DNA from: Pachypanchax playfairii
Lineage: Eukaryota > Chordata > Actinopteri > Cyprinodontiformes > Aplocheilidae
Assembly (NCBI GenBank): GCA_006937955.1
Contig: SSNP01000080.1
Location: 247,196 to 311,195, forward strand
Length of the DNA: 64,000 nucleotides
Reading direction: 5' to 3'
A model generated the notes under the pieces. It was given only the letters and a program-made list of their open reading frames with translations, had not been told where the DNA came from and ran no database searches. Positions within the stretch are counted from its first letter, which is position 1, and the number at the start of each line of letters is the position of its first letter. This document shows positions 53,993 to 64,000 of this stretch, piece by piece. The position numbers and the translations under genes are program-made.

Positions 53993-55532
53993 GCCCTTAG
54001 ATAGGCAACACTGATGAGACAGACAGAAAGCAGACATTGTGTGATCTCAAAGATCTCTCAGTCTCCAACTTCCTGCCACTCTTCATCTCTGACATTTTCA
54101 CTTCCTGTTACCCCCCACTACTTCTAATCACATCATATCTGCACAGCTTTTCAATGAGAATCACACAAACCCATCAGAACGAACCCTGCAGGTATCTGTT
54201 GATAAAGACATCATTATAATTGAAGGCAGCTTTGGTCCCCCAATGTGTCGGGGATTTATTTCAAGAAATCTTTATTGACCTCTTGTTCTGACACATGCCA
54301 GAGTACGCTGAGTGTAAATAGAAATGTTGAGAAAAATGAGAGCGAATGTCTGCAGAGGTCACGCAGTTCTGTAAAAATGATGTTCATGGTGCTCTGTGAG
54401 TTGTTTGTTTACGTTTCAGAGATTTATTTAATAAGACATGCTGTGGCTCTCCCAGAGTTCAGTCTATACTCTCAACCTTTTTCTTAAACAAATGTGACTG
54501 TTTTACACATGGCTTTAGTCAAAAAAACTCTGTAATTTAGGTTGGGAAATGACTTCAGGATTACTCCATCACTGTTTGGAAAATGTTTGTATTAGGAAGA
54601 AGGCACCCTGATGTAGGAAAGCTGTTCTAAAAAGCCTTATTTATTGTAAAATAATGTTTCATTGGGGATTATTTGGGCTAAGTGTCAGAGGGAAAGCACG
54701 CTATCATGTGGGTAAACATGGAAAGATACAGCTAAAACATCATGTGAAAGTCTAAAGGCATCACTCCTCAGTCAGATCTAACAAAAAATCACTGCAGAAA
54801 CAGAAGGTTTTTAAACAAAGGTTCAATTATATCTCATTTTAGAGAAACAAGCAGCTTTTATGTGCTTTTTTTTAACCCCTGTAATTGTTTTCAGGTATTT
54901 CTACAGAGTACAAATAAGACATTATTCCAATAAAGAGGCTAAAATGAAACAAACATTAAAAATCAGCAGAATATCATGCAGCATCACATTCTCCCTGCTA
55001 ACATAAAGTTCAGTCATGTGCAAATCCTCCAGTAGCTGCATCATGACTTCCCACAATACAACACAACAATCATCACGAGTATCTTTTACAGTTTAATACA
55101 AAACACTGAAAATAAAACACAAACTTTTTATATAGAAAAATTCAGTTTGACTATTCTTGTTTAGAACTTGTGCTAAATGTTCAATGTTCATTTTATAACA
55201 TTTTATTGTTGCTCAGGCATTTCAACTAAATAAATAAACAAATGCTTTCCCAATTTTTTTTCCCTTTTCCAACAAGCTCCTCCCACCCTGCAGCTCAGAG
55301 GTCTGCCTTGTCATTTTTGTACATCTCATCCTTTTCAATGACAAAAAAATCCTCAAGCAAAGCACCAACAACTACATCCGAACCTTTCAGAGCAAGAGTC
55401 AAAGCTCTTATTTGTGAGAGAGTCAGAGCCCCCTCGTGTTCTGTGTGTCAAGATGGACGACTGAGGGCAACAGACACCTTCCTGCTGCACCTGGACTAAT
55501 GTTGATTTAAAAAAAGACCTCATGATTGATTG
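53992..55532. other. Intergenic region up to the assembly gap
   Basis: No confident gene. A minus-strand open stretch at 55295-55447 ends with the peptide EDFFVIEKDEMYKNDKADL before TGA and is discussed as a weak terminal-exon candidate. Confidence 0.4.
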
Positions 55533-55583
55533 NNNNNNNNNNNNNNNNNNNNNNNNNNNNNNNNNNNNNNNNNNNNNNNNNNN
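55533..55583. other. Assembly gap (51 Ns)
   Basis: Unresolved bases; the true length of the missing sequence is unknown. Confidence 1.
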
Positions 55584-57654
55584 AATACCTCAAAACGACT
55601 GATGGAGTCAAATATTAAACTCAGAGTCATCTACCTGCATTCGAAGCTCAGCTGACACACAATCCTTACTGTCCTGTTTCTGTTCAGTTTTATGCTGCTG
55701 CTCAATGAAAAAAAAATCCTTATATATTGTATTCTTATATATGTTGCATCATTTTCATGTTTTATGAAGGAATTTGCAAAAGTTTGTAACCAAAAATGCA
55801 ATTTGCACTCAGGTGAAACTCAAACTCAAAAGCGTTTATTTCCACTTTCAGCCATTTCAGTGGTTTATTATCAGGGAAAAATGTTTTTCACCGGAAAAAG
55901 CTGTTAATATATTAGATTTTGTCTTTATTTCCTTGTGACAGTTGTCACTGTTCTCACCTCATATGGATAAGTTAAACTAAAAAACACCTGAAACAACTGT
56001 AACAAAATATGTTTTTCACTTTTTTTTTTAGTTTTGGTGGTTTGACTGTTCATATAAATTTACCTTTTAAGATGAAATTACCTACTTCCTTCATTGATAC
56101 GGATCAGAACGTAACATGAAAACAATCACTGACGTCAGAAGGAAAAAAAACAACTTTGAAAAATTGGTCAACAACATCTCCTTTCCCAGTTTCATAACCA
56201 GATTTTCCGGCTGTAACGGCTGCTGCCTTTGACTTGGTTGTGTACAGTTAGTCCAGTCAGCAGTGAACGAAAAAGGGAGACTGGTTGGATGACATGTGAT
56301 GCAATCCTTTTATTGCTCACCGACTGATATTTGAACCGATCACTTTCATTTTACTCAGAAGTTTAGATTTGAAGTGGGTCTCCTCGAAAAGTAATCATGA
56401 CAAACCAGATACTTTAATGAGAGTCATGCTTGTGTGTATGAAGGCAGAGACAGGAAGTCACTGGGTGAGTGTTAATAATGTAAATTGGTGTCATTTGACA
56501 GAAGCATTTGAAAAACTAATTAAAAACCTCTGCTGGTTCATTTAAAGATGACGTAAAACAATCCTGGATAGACCTAGCCCATCACTTGACCAACAGTCAA
56601 CAGAAAACAGAAGAGTGTTCATTTTTAGGAAAGTTTGCATCATTTAAAGGTCAGAAAACAACCTGTTTTTGATTGTTACATAATGAAACTACAACTGTTT
56701 CTTTATGGTACTACTGAAGTGGGAGTTACGCAATAACAGAATTTTTATTTGCAATAATCAATCATCATTTTATCATATAATTCCATTTACTTTAAAATCT
56801 GACATCTTTTAGTTTCGAGGCTTCTTTTCCAGATTTCCCCTGTAGTTCCATTTAAAAACAGTTTTTCCTCTTCGGCCTGCTGCCACACCTTTTGTCCCCT
56901 AACGAGGAGCTGAATCTAGAAGATTTGACTTGGATGGTGAGTCAGGAAACGGGATGGATCAGTATTACACCCAAGGCAGTGTAGTCTGGGAACTCTTGAG
57001 AACTGAAGAGTAGACCGGCTCAACCAGACCTGTCACAAGAAAAAAGCGGCAAACAGGATGAAGTGTGAGAAAAACCGTCACTTTCAAGCATCAGAGCACG
57101 GTTTAAATCTGCCACATCATCAGGGCAAAGGTGAAAACAGTGTGTGAGCTCTTGTTCTGTGAAACAACCTTTTCCTGTAATGCAACAACAGCATATGGAT
57201 GATGAGAAAAAACAAAACTTAAGTAAGGAAATAAATAGCTGAGAATGTGGAACAAAAGGAAATAAACGAAGGAAGCAGACAAATGGCTCATATAGCAAAA
57301 TCTGACTGAGTTTGAGAAATCAGGGAGTAAAAACACAGGGATGGATGATCTCTGAGTATAATTAGCTGGGGGGATGGACAGATGTAAATAAAGAGATCAT
57401 ACATTTTCCATACCGGCTTGTTCCTGCAGAGTTCCTCTGTGCTGGTTTCTATCTGCAGAAGTTGTTGCATGAGTGAAAATTAATTACAACAACCCAAATT
57501 GAACATATTCAGAGTGTGAGCTGGCTTTTTCAGGCTCTTTTAGGGAAATGTGAGAAAACTTTATCCCTCAAGTCATCAAAATATAAACATGTCTGTCAGC
57601 AGCATCTGGTTATCTTGGTCAAATGTAATTCTAAAGACATTTAGCACAACAAAA
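55584..57654. other. Intergenic region; no gene seen
   Basis: AT-rich sequence. Frames below 100 codons without recognisable domains. Confidence 0.4.
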
Positions 57655-57787
57655 TCAAACTCGGTCCGATCCTCAGAGTCGGCAGCTACTTTTAAGAGCA
57701 GACTTAAGACTCACCTCTTTAAAGAACACTTTCAGTCTTAATGTACGATTAATTTATGATTTATGATAGCGATTTGTGAATTTATCT

Positions 57788-57823
<36 letters not shown>

Positions 57824-57958
57824 ACTTGATGTATCAGCGTCGGAATTAAACTGGACTCCAAACAGTCCGCCTCCTTATATTTTTTCCTTCTCTTTGAATT
57901 CTTGCTTGTATGTTCTCTCAATGTAAGTCGCTTTGGATAAAAGCGTCTGCTAAATGAC

Positions 57959-57991
<33 letters not shown>
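57655..57991 (+). mobile_element. 5'-truncated L2-like LINE tail with (AGT)n end
   Basis: The left part encodes SSESAATFKSRLKTHLFKEH before a stop at about 57741, like the C-terminus of fish L2/Maui-type reverse-transcriptase ORFs. The 3' part carries aatgtaagtcgctttggata followed by aaagcgtctgctaaatgac, a tail common to fish L2-type LINEs and SINEs that borrow it. It ends in an (AGT)n microsatellite (57959-57991). A poly-A run at 57791-57816 interrupts the UTR. Most of the element is missing, as expected for 5' truncation during retrotransposition. Confidence 0.65.
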
Positions 57992-57992
<1 letters not shown>

Positions 57993-59525
57993 AAAGCAAA
58001 AAGGTGGAACAAGTGTAGAGTTTTAAAAAACTAAATCTTGTCTCCAACCCTTGAAATCCTCAGAGTACACTATCACAAACAATGTAAACATACTGAACTT
58101 TACATTACAAATATTATTCATATAACACAATAATCCAATCCCATTAAGTTCATGGCTGATTTGTTCCTTTTATGTTATTGACTTCAGTTTGAAAATGAAT
58201 GAATAAGATTGGGGTTCATTACACATATGATCTGATAGTGTGCTTATCAGTAAAATTTATCACAACATTTAATACAAAACAAGTAATTTTATCATTAATT
58301 AGAATAAAAAGAGAGCTAATTTCAGATTTATTTAACTTTATTTGAGGCAGAAAACTGATCTCAGTTGTATAAATGGGTTATTTCAGTTCATTAAAGTGAA
58401 TATTTGTTCTTTATTTTTGAAATTTAGTGACTTTTAGATCTTTGTTTTGTACTTTTTTTCATTTTACATACTATTTTTATCTGGCAGGGCATGCTCATAA
58501 TGACTGACTCACCCTAATGTCATGTGATCAAGGACGCTGATACACAAAGACTCTCTCACACACACAAACACAAAGACATTTCAGTGATGTCGACGCTCTT
58601 ATGACCAGTTGTTACGCTCATTTAAGAGCACCAGAGTGTCTGTGTAGCTGCAGGGATGAACAGTACAGCAGCTTTTACATCTGGTGACACAGACTGACCA
58701 CTGTGCAGCTAATTACTGTGCTGCTGAGCTCCGTCACCTCCGTGGCCCCTTGTGACTTGTCACAACCCACCCAGCAAACAGCTATTACCCCTCCCCCCAA
58801 ACTCAAAGCAAATCTTTGACCTGATCAATGCAACAAATGTTAACATACTGTAGTCTCACAAAACTTTAGATTTTATCCAACATGTAAAAAAGTAATGAAC
58901 ATCCATGTATGTCAGTGTGTTTTTTTCCCCATGAAATCCAAAATCACTATGTCAGCTGCAGTTTCCACCTACATCAGCTTATCAGCGCCAATAATTACGT
59001 CAGCACTTTGTCATTTAATCAGAAGTTAGTTTTGTGTCATTGTTGTTATTCTCACTGGCTTTTTTTTTTTTTGTACCTTTCTGTGTTTGAATACAGACAT
59101 AGAAAAAACATAGATATGTATTTTTTATTTGATTGCTTTTTATTTTAACTGTTATTTTTCCTTTAAATCATCTGGGAGATGACCTCAGGTCAGTACAATA
59201 CTTATTTTCTTTTACTCATCTATTAAAAAAAACCTCTTAGATACATTTACATCTGTAGCCAAAACACAAGCACATTATTGTAAACACGATGAGTCCTGCG
59301 TCTTTTTCTCTTCTGCTGCTTTATGTATTCAAACACTTTTGATGAGCTCATTTAACTCCAGCCACATTTTTTTCTGCAGCTCAGCAGCAGCAGCGAGACA
59401 ATCTGCATCTCTGACTCCAGACACAAATGTTCTAACATGATCAGATCCAACCAGTCTCTATATGTTACAGTCACTTCACATCCCTTTATTTCACCTTGTT
59501 TTTTCCATGGGATTTTTCTGTAATT
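57992..59525. other. Intergenic region; no gene seen
   Basis: AT-rich sequence with poly-T tracts (near 59061-59072) and no conserved coding signal. Confidence 0.4.
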
Positions 59526-59529
59526 TTAA

Positions 59530-60268
59530 AGCAATACTTAGGAACTTTCAGTTTAGGTTTATTTTGGCGGCGCCACTGGACAAAAGCGGTATTATTTTAC
59601 GTGAACGAAGCCTGCACTTCCCATGATCACCAGCGCGTAGCGTCGTAAAATCCAGATACCCCGTCCGCCAGCAGTTGGATTGAACTACATTACATTTCGG
59701 TTTCCAGTGGCTGAGTGAATGATGGATAGCGACGAGGTAATGTATCTAATTGTAGCTAAACAGTGTTTTATGATGATGTTGATAATAAGAAATGTCTAAT
59801 TTCTGTTTGGTACCGCAACCCCCCCCCCCCGACTCTTTAGCGACTTTCGCAGGCTACTGACGAGTTTTGAGCCTTGAAACAGATAAATAAAATGTTGATT
59901 CTTGACTGTCCTTTTATCCGGTTACTCTCCCTTTTTCTTTTTTTTTGTCTCCTCAGACAAAACTTTTCATTTTTTCGGGGCTTCTGCCATGTTAGCTGCA
60001 GTTGCGCGTAACAGGTCGCATCGAGTTCCGTGTTTATGACGAATGGGGAAAGGGGAAGTGACGTATGCCGAAAAGCAGCCTATCCATTGGTAGTTTTTTG
60101 TGTGGCAGGGTTCCCACCATCCTCCTCAAAGTTGTTTAGTGCCAGTGAAAGCGATACAGACCCCCTCAAGCCATGACAGAGGTGTCATTCAACTTGTTGT
60201 AAGTCGCCATATAATCACAGAAGTTATGAAACTATTTCATGAAGGTTGAAAAGTTACTTAGTGTTGGT
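59530..60268 (-). mobile_element. TTAA-flanked DNA element, copy 2 (739 bp, inverted)
   Basis: Reverse-complement partner of the element at 14283-15023, near-identical by eye over its full length. TTAA lies at 59526-59529 and 60269-60272. The G-homopolymer of copy 1 appears here as a C-tract at about 59819-59830. The small Lys-rich frame seen in copy 1 is cut short by a TGA within eight codons here, which supports a non-coding, non-autonomous element. High identity between the two copies suggests recent mobilisation. Confidence 0.75.
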
Positions 60269-60272
60269 TTAA

Positions 60273-63200
60273 ATGATGCATTCCTTTCAGAATAAAGTCA
60301 CCTTACAAAACGGGAAAAAAAACAGTCAGATGTTTTCGTCATGTGTTTTCTGTGGCCTTACACAAGCATTTTGTAGTTGTTTGCTGCAGTAGAGAATCAC
60401 AGCTTTATCTGCTGTTTGTAATTCAGTGATGATGAAGTTTGGTTTAATTCACAGTCAGTAAATGTCTAATATGTGACAGTGAACTGAGTACAGAGAAGGT
60501 TTTTTGACTGATAAAGAGACGTACGCTTGTAGGATTACACAAAATGATACAAGTGATCTGTACAGTATCTCCATGTCCTCTGCCCAGACTGATCTTTTCA
60601 TTTTTTGACTATTTAATCTCAGCTGATGACCTCTGAACATGATCCACAACCTCATCTCTCATGCACTTTGCATGTTCCTGAGTGCAGCTGTACTGTTGTT
60701 AAACATCTGGTTTGGGGTGATGCTCTTTTGGTCTTTAATGGCCTCTGTGAGAGGCCACATCAATGGAAGGGATGATAAATCTGAACAATGAAAGAGCCAG
60801 TAAAAGAGTCAGCAGGGGTTCGACGGTGCTGGCTACAGGAAGTGTGGCACCTCTTGACCTTTGAACTCTGAGGTGACTTGTTCCCTTTAGTCTCCTATCT
60901 GATCTTTCATGCTGTGGTCAGTGGAATGGCTATACAGCAAATACTTCAGAGAAAAATAGAATGAGGAATGTATGAAGCAACAATTTGTACAAAAACATAC
61001 CCAAACACTCATTTTATGATTTTACAGCTGAACAACATGTAAGTAGAGATGATCTAAAAGACATGGTGGTGTGGTAGGAACCAGGTGAACATCTAAAAGC
61101 ATTTGATTTAAGAACAAACTAAAATGAGCAGGTAAAAAATAATCAAACCAAACTGAGGAAACACAAGATAATTAACATGTAGCAGATGTAGAAAAGCAGA
61201 AGGACAAAACACTGAGAAAGTGACAGTGAGGAGGCGACTGGGAACAGCTGCATGAACATCCAAACACAGAAACCCTCGCATCCATGACACACGAGGAGCC
61301 TTGAGTTCAAAACTCTTTATTGCATCAGATTACATAAATAAATACATTGGAAGTAAAATAAACCTTTTGAAGGACTGTTGTGAAATTAGGAAGTTTTTGG
61401 TTAAAAATGAGATTTTCCTCATTAGGTTCAGACATCAACAGGAAGAAGGAACGTGAAATAACTGTGAAAATTAAAACTCAAAGTGACATTTTGGGATAAA
61501 CTGCAGGTTATTTTGGGGTCTGAGACATTTTGAATCCTTGTTTGAAAAAAATATTGAGATCAAACATTTTCCTCAAGTTAACCTGTCAGAAAGTGGAAAC
61601 AAGGAAGACTTAACTTTCAGAAATATGTGATAAAGATTGAAACAAACAGTTAGTACACATTTAAAATAAAAATACATCTACAATAAAAGCCCCAGTTGAT
61701 TTTTTTAGTGGCTGGTGCCTTTCAGTAAACAGCACTTGACTTGTTGACACTATTGAGGGAATTAGCCTTTACAGCAGTCTGGCTCTTTATTATGGCGGCT
61801 GACAGTTGTACACACAAAACTTCTCTCAATTAGTGCTGGGCAGATGTCACGATAGTTGAAAAGATCAATAGAGCCAGTTGTGGTGGAGCCGTCTCTTTCT
61901 ATGGTCTGGTATTTTACAACAGGCCACTGGGACTTTAGCTGCTAATAACACAAAAACGAAGTGTGGCAAGTAAAGAAGAAGAAAAGGAGGACACAATGAC
62001 AGAAGGTCCACTCCAACTAAGAGGTGCCACCAATCAGTGTCCTCCTGGGTCCTGAGAGCTGACCTTCAGGGGTTCACTGTAGGACACAAGATGCTATGAA
62101 GCAAATGGATGCTGGTCCATATAAGGACGAGGCTGAAGAAACTCTGCGGAGCTTAAACAGCCTTTTTAAATTTTGCTAGTCTGCTCTATGAGCAGACATT
62201 TACAGCAACTTGTCTAAACAAAATCAAGTGAAGCAGACATGTAGAGGAAAGGCTTTGGACCATATATGGATGAAAGTGGCAGCTGAAGCTTATCAGGCGG
62301 CTCCTGGTTGTGTTTACCTCAGCACAACTATTTCTGGGAGTTTATAGAGCACACTTTTTCAGAACAGTTACAGAAAATTAAGATAAAAACAATCTCATTT
62401 CAAAGAAAAACTAGTCCCTGGTCTGGACGAGATATAGTACTTTCAGTTTTCAGATAATATTAAGTGATTAATTCTGCAGCCTCTGGAACCACTTTTCTGT
62501 TTGTTCTGGCTTAACGTTAAATCTGGCCTTAATAGCTTCTACATCTGCTGTTGTTCTTCAAGATGAATGGACTGCTCTTTCTAGGAATTAAACCACTCTA
62601 ATATATAGATTTTTCTCTTTAAGTATTCTTGTAAATCTTTGGTTGAAGCATCAGGGAACGTTTTTCTACACAACATTGTGAAAGAATCTTCCATTTTGTC
62701 TGACTACAAAGAACTTGAAAGTTGAATTTATTAAGTGGACCACAGCTGGACTTTACCAGTGGTTGCTCCCTCCATACAACTGCTCATCTCTTGTTTCAGG
62801 TTTTTTTTTTGTGGCCCAACACCTGATGGTGTGTGGCTTTGGTGCAGGGATGTAATCACATTCACAGCATACCCTGTTCAATCAGGATAATTGGCACCAG
62901 ATTGCAAACTACAAAGGAATAGTTGAGCTTGGATTTTTCCTCTTTTTTTTTGTGTGGCTCCTTTGGAGGTTTATTATTACATGGCTGGGTTTGAAAGAAT
63001 GTACTGGCATCCATTAAATCAATGCTGTGTGATTTCTTCAGGATTTGTTTTCAAGCACTTTGTTATTTCTACCTGAACTTTTCATTAACATACCGTCTGA
63101 TTATAAAGAGGAGAAGGTTTTTACTACTGGGTGTTAAAAACAACCAAACTGTACAACTCAGAACTTCTGAATTTGCTTTATTTAACAAGTTAATCAAAAT

Positions 63201-64000
63201 ACTAAAGATGCACTATAGAAACTGGGATTGGATTGATGTTTACTGAACTAGCGACTGGTCGTCCTGATGCTCAAAAACAAGATTGTTTCTCTCACGTTGA
63301 CTAATTTGCGCTATGAATGTGACATTTTTTTTGCTTGAGTTGTAACTTACTGCTGAGTGGAGGAGACTCAAAGTTAGTTACTGGTAGCATCTGCAGTGAG
63401 GAAGTCTGTGGAAACATAAAGAGCAACTAGAGGGAAACAATTATTTTTACAGAAAAATTCCTGCTGCTGATTTCACTGCTAAAGATGTTTATTTCCCTTT
63501 TATAACATCTACTGCCACCGGAACAGATGTCTTATTCAATTCCTGCTCAGTTTGTGGGAATATAAATACAACCAGTAGCATTACGATGAAATAAAAAAAT
63601 AGTTTAACAATCAACCACTTTGAGATCAAAGTTGTTGTCTTCTTTATTATAATGTGGGGCAACTGGATACCTTTCACTTTAAACAGGTCATATTGACAAT
63701 GTTAATTTTACTGTGATATTGAACATATTTAATTTTTGAGATATAAAAATAAGAATAAAATTTTTAGGGAAGACAGGAGATTCAGATCTGTCAGGTTTAA
63801 TTTGTAGTTTAACAACAGGTGCATCATTGCTGGTTGTAGCAGTGCAGGTTTGTTCTCCTTCCTTAAATCCAGGTGTGAAAGGATTTCTAAATGCAAAGTG
63901 GAACAAGATCGCTGTCTGAAACGAGACATTTAAAATCACATCAACACGCACCATCAGGTTCACACGGGGATGACGAGCCGTCACAGCACAAGAGAGAAAA
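60273..64000. other. Intergenic region to window end; no gene seen
   Basis: No conserved exon, RNA gene or long repeat recognised. Frames are 60-98 codons and AT-rich. Confidence 0.4.

Overview
The window is nuclear DNA from a vertebrate, most likely a ray-finned (teleost) fish. It has intron-split genes with GT-AG junctions, an AT-rich background, many long dinucleotide microsatellites, and repeat families common in fish: a decayed Tc1-like transposon, LINE 3' tails, TTAA-flanked MITE-like elements and short palindromic repeats. A run of 51 Ns marks a draft-assembly gap. The species cannot be named from the sequence. I see no bacterial, phage or viral gene system, no CRISPR array and no tRNA or rRNA gene.

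Two protein-coding genes are well supported, both on the plus strand. The first is a Gi-class G-protein alpha subunit, best matched to gnai2. Seven coding exons (2 to 8) lie between 30417 and 39094, with a 3'UTR intron and a terminal UTR exon running to about 40145. Exon lengths of 43, 142, 161, 129, 130, 154 and 191 bp, plus the family's usual 118-bp first exon, sum to 1068 bp, which is 355 codons and a stop. Exon 1 was not found, so the first 30.4 kb is read as part of a very large first intron.

The second gene is an Inka-box protein, best matched to inka1, a PAK4-inhibitor family member. Its promoter and 5'UTR exons lie at about 43760-44168 and its main coding exon at 45072-46061. The initiator ATG appears to be the last three bases of a 36-bp exon, so nearly all of the 330-residue protein comes from one exon.

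Layout: 1-30416, putative gnai2 intron 1 with repeats (TTAA-flanked elements at 4.8 and 14.3 kb, a GT/telomere-like tandem array at 9.6-10.8 kb, a 22-bp-TIR element at 22.6 kb, palindromic repeats at 27.8 and 28.4 kb). 30417-40145, gnai2. 40146-43760, intergenic, with an AT microsatellite and an 18-copy 36-bp minisatellite. 43760-46400, inka1. 46400-64000, apparently intergenic, with a decayed Tc1-like transposon at 49.0-49.9 kb, GA and CT microsatellites, the assembly gap, an L2-like LINE tail at 57.7-58.0 kb and a second, inverted copy of the 740-bp TTAA element at 59.5-60.3 kb.

The two genes are not known to share a pathway step: Gi alpha inhibits adenylyl cyclase downstream of GPCRs, and Inka1 restrains PAK4 and actin remodelling. 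Their linkage is probably ancestral. In human, GNAI2 and INKA1 share band 3p21.31, and the paralogues GNAI3 and INKA2 share 1p13.
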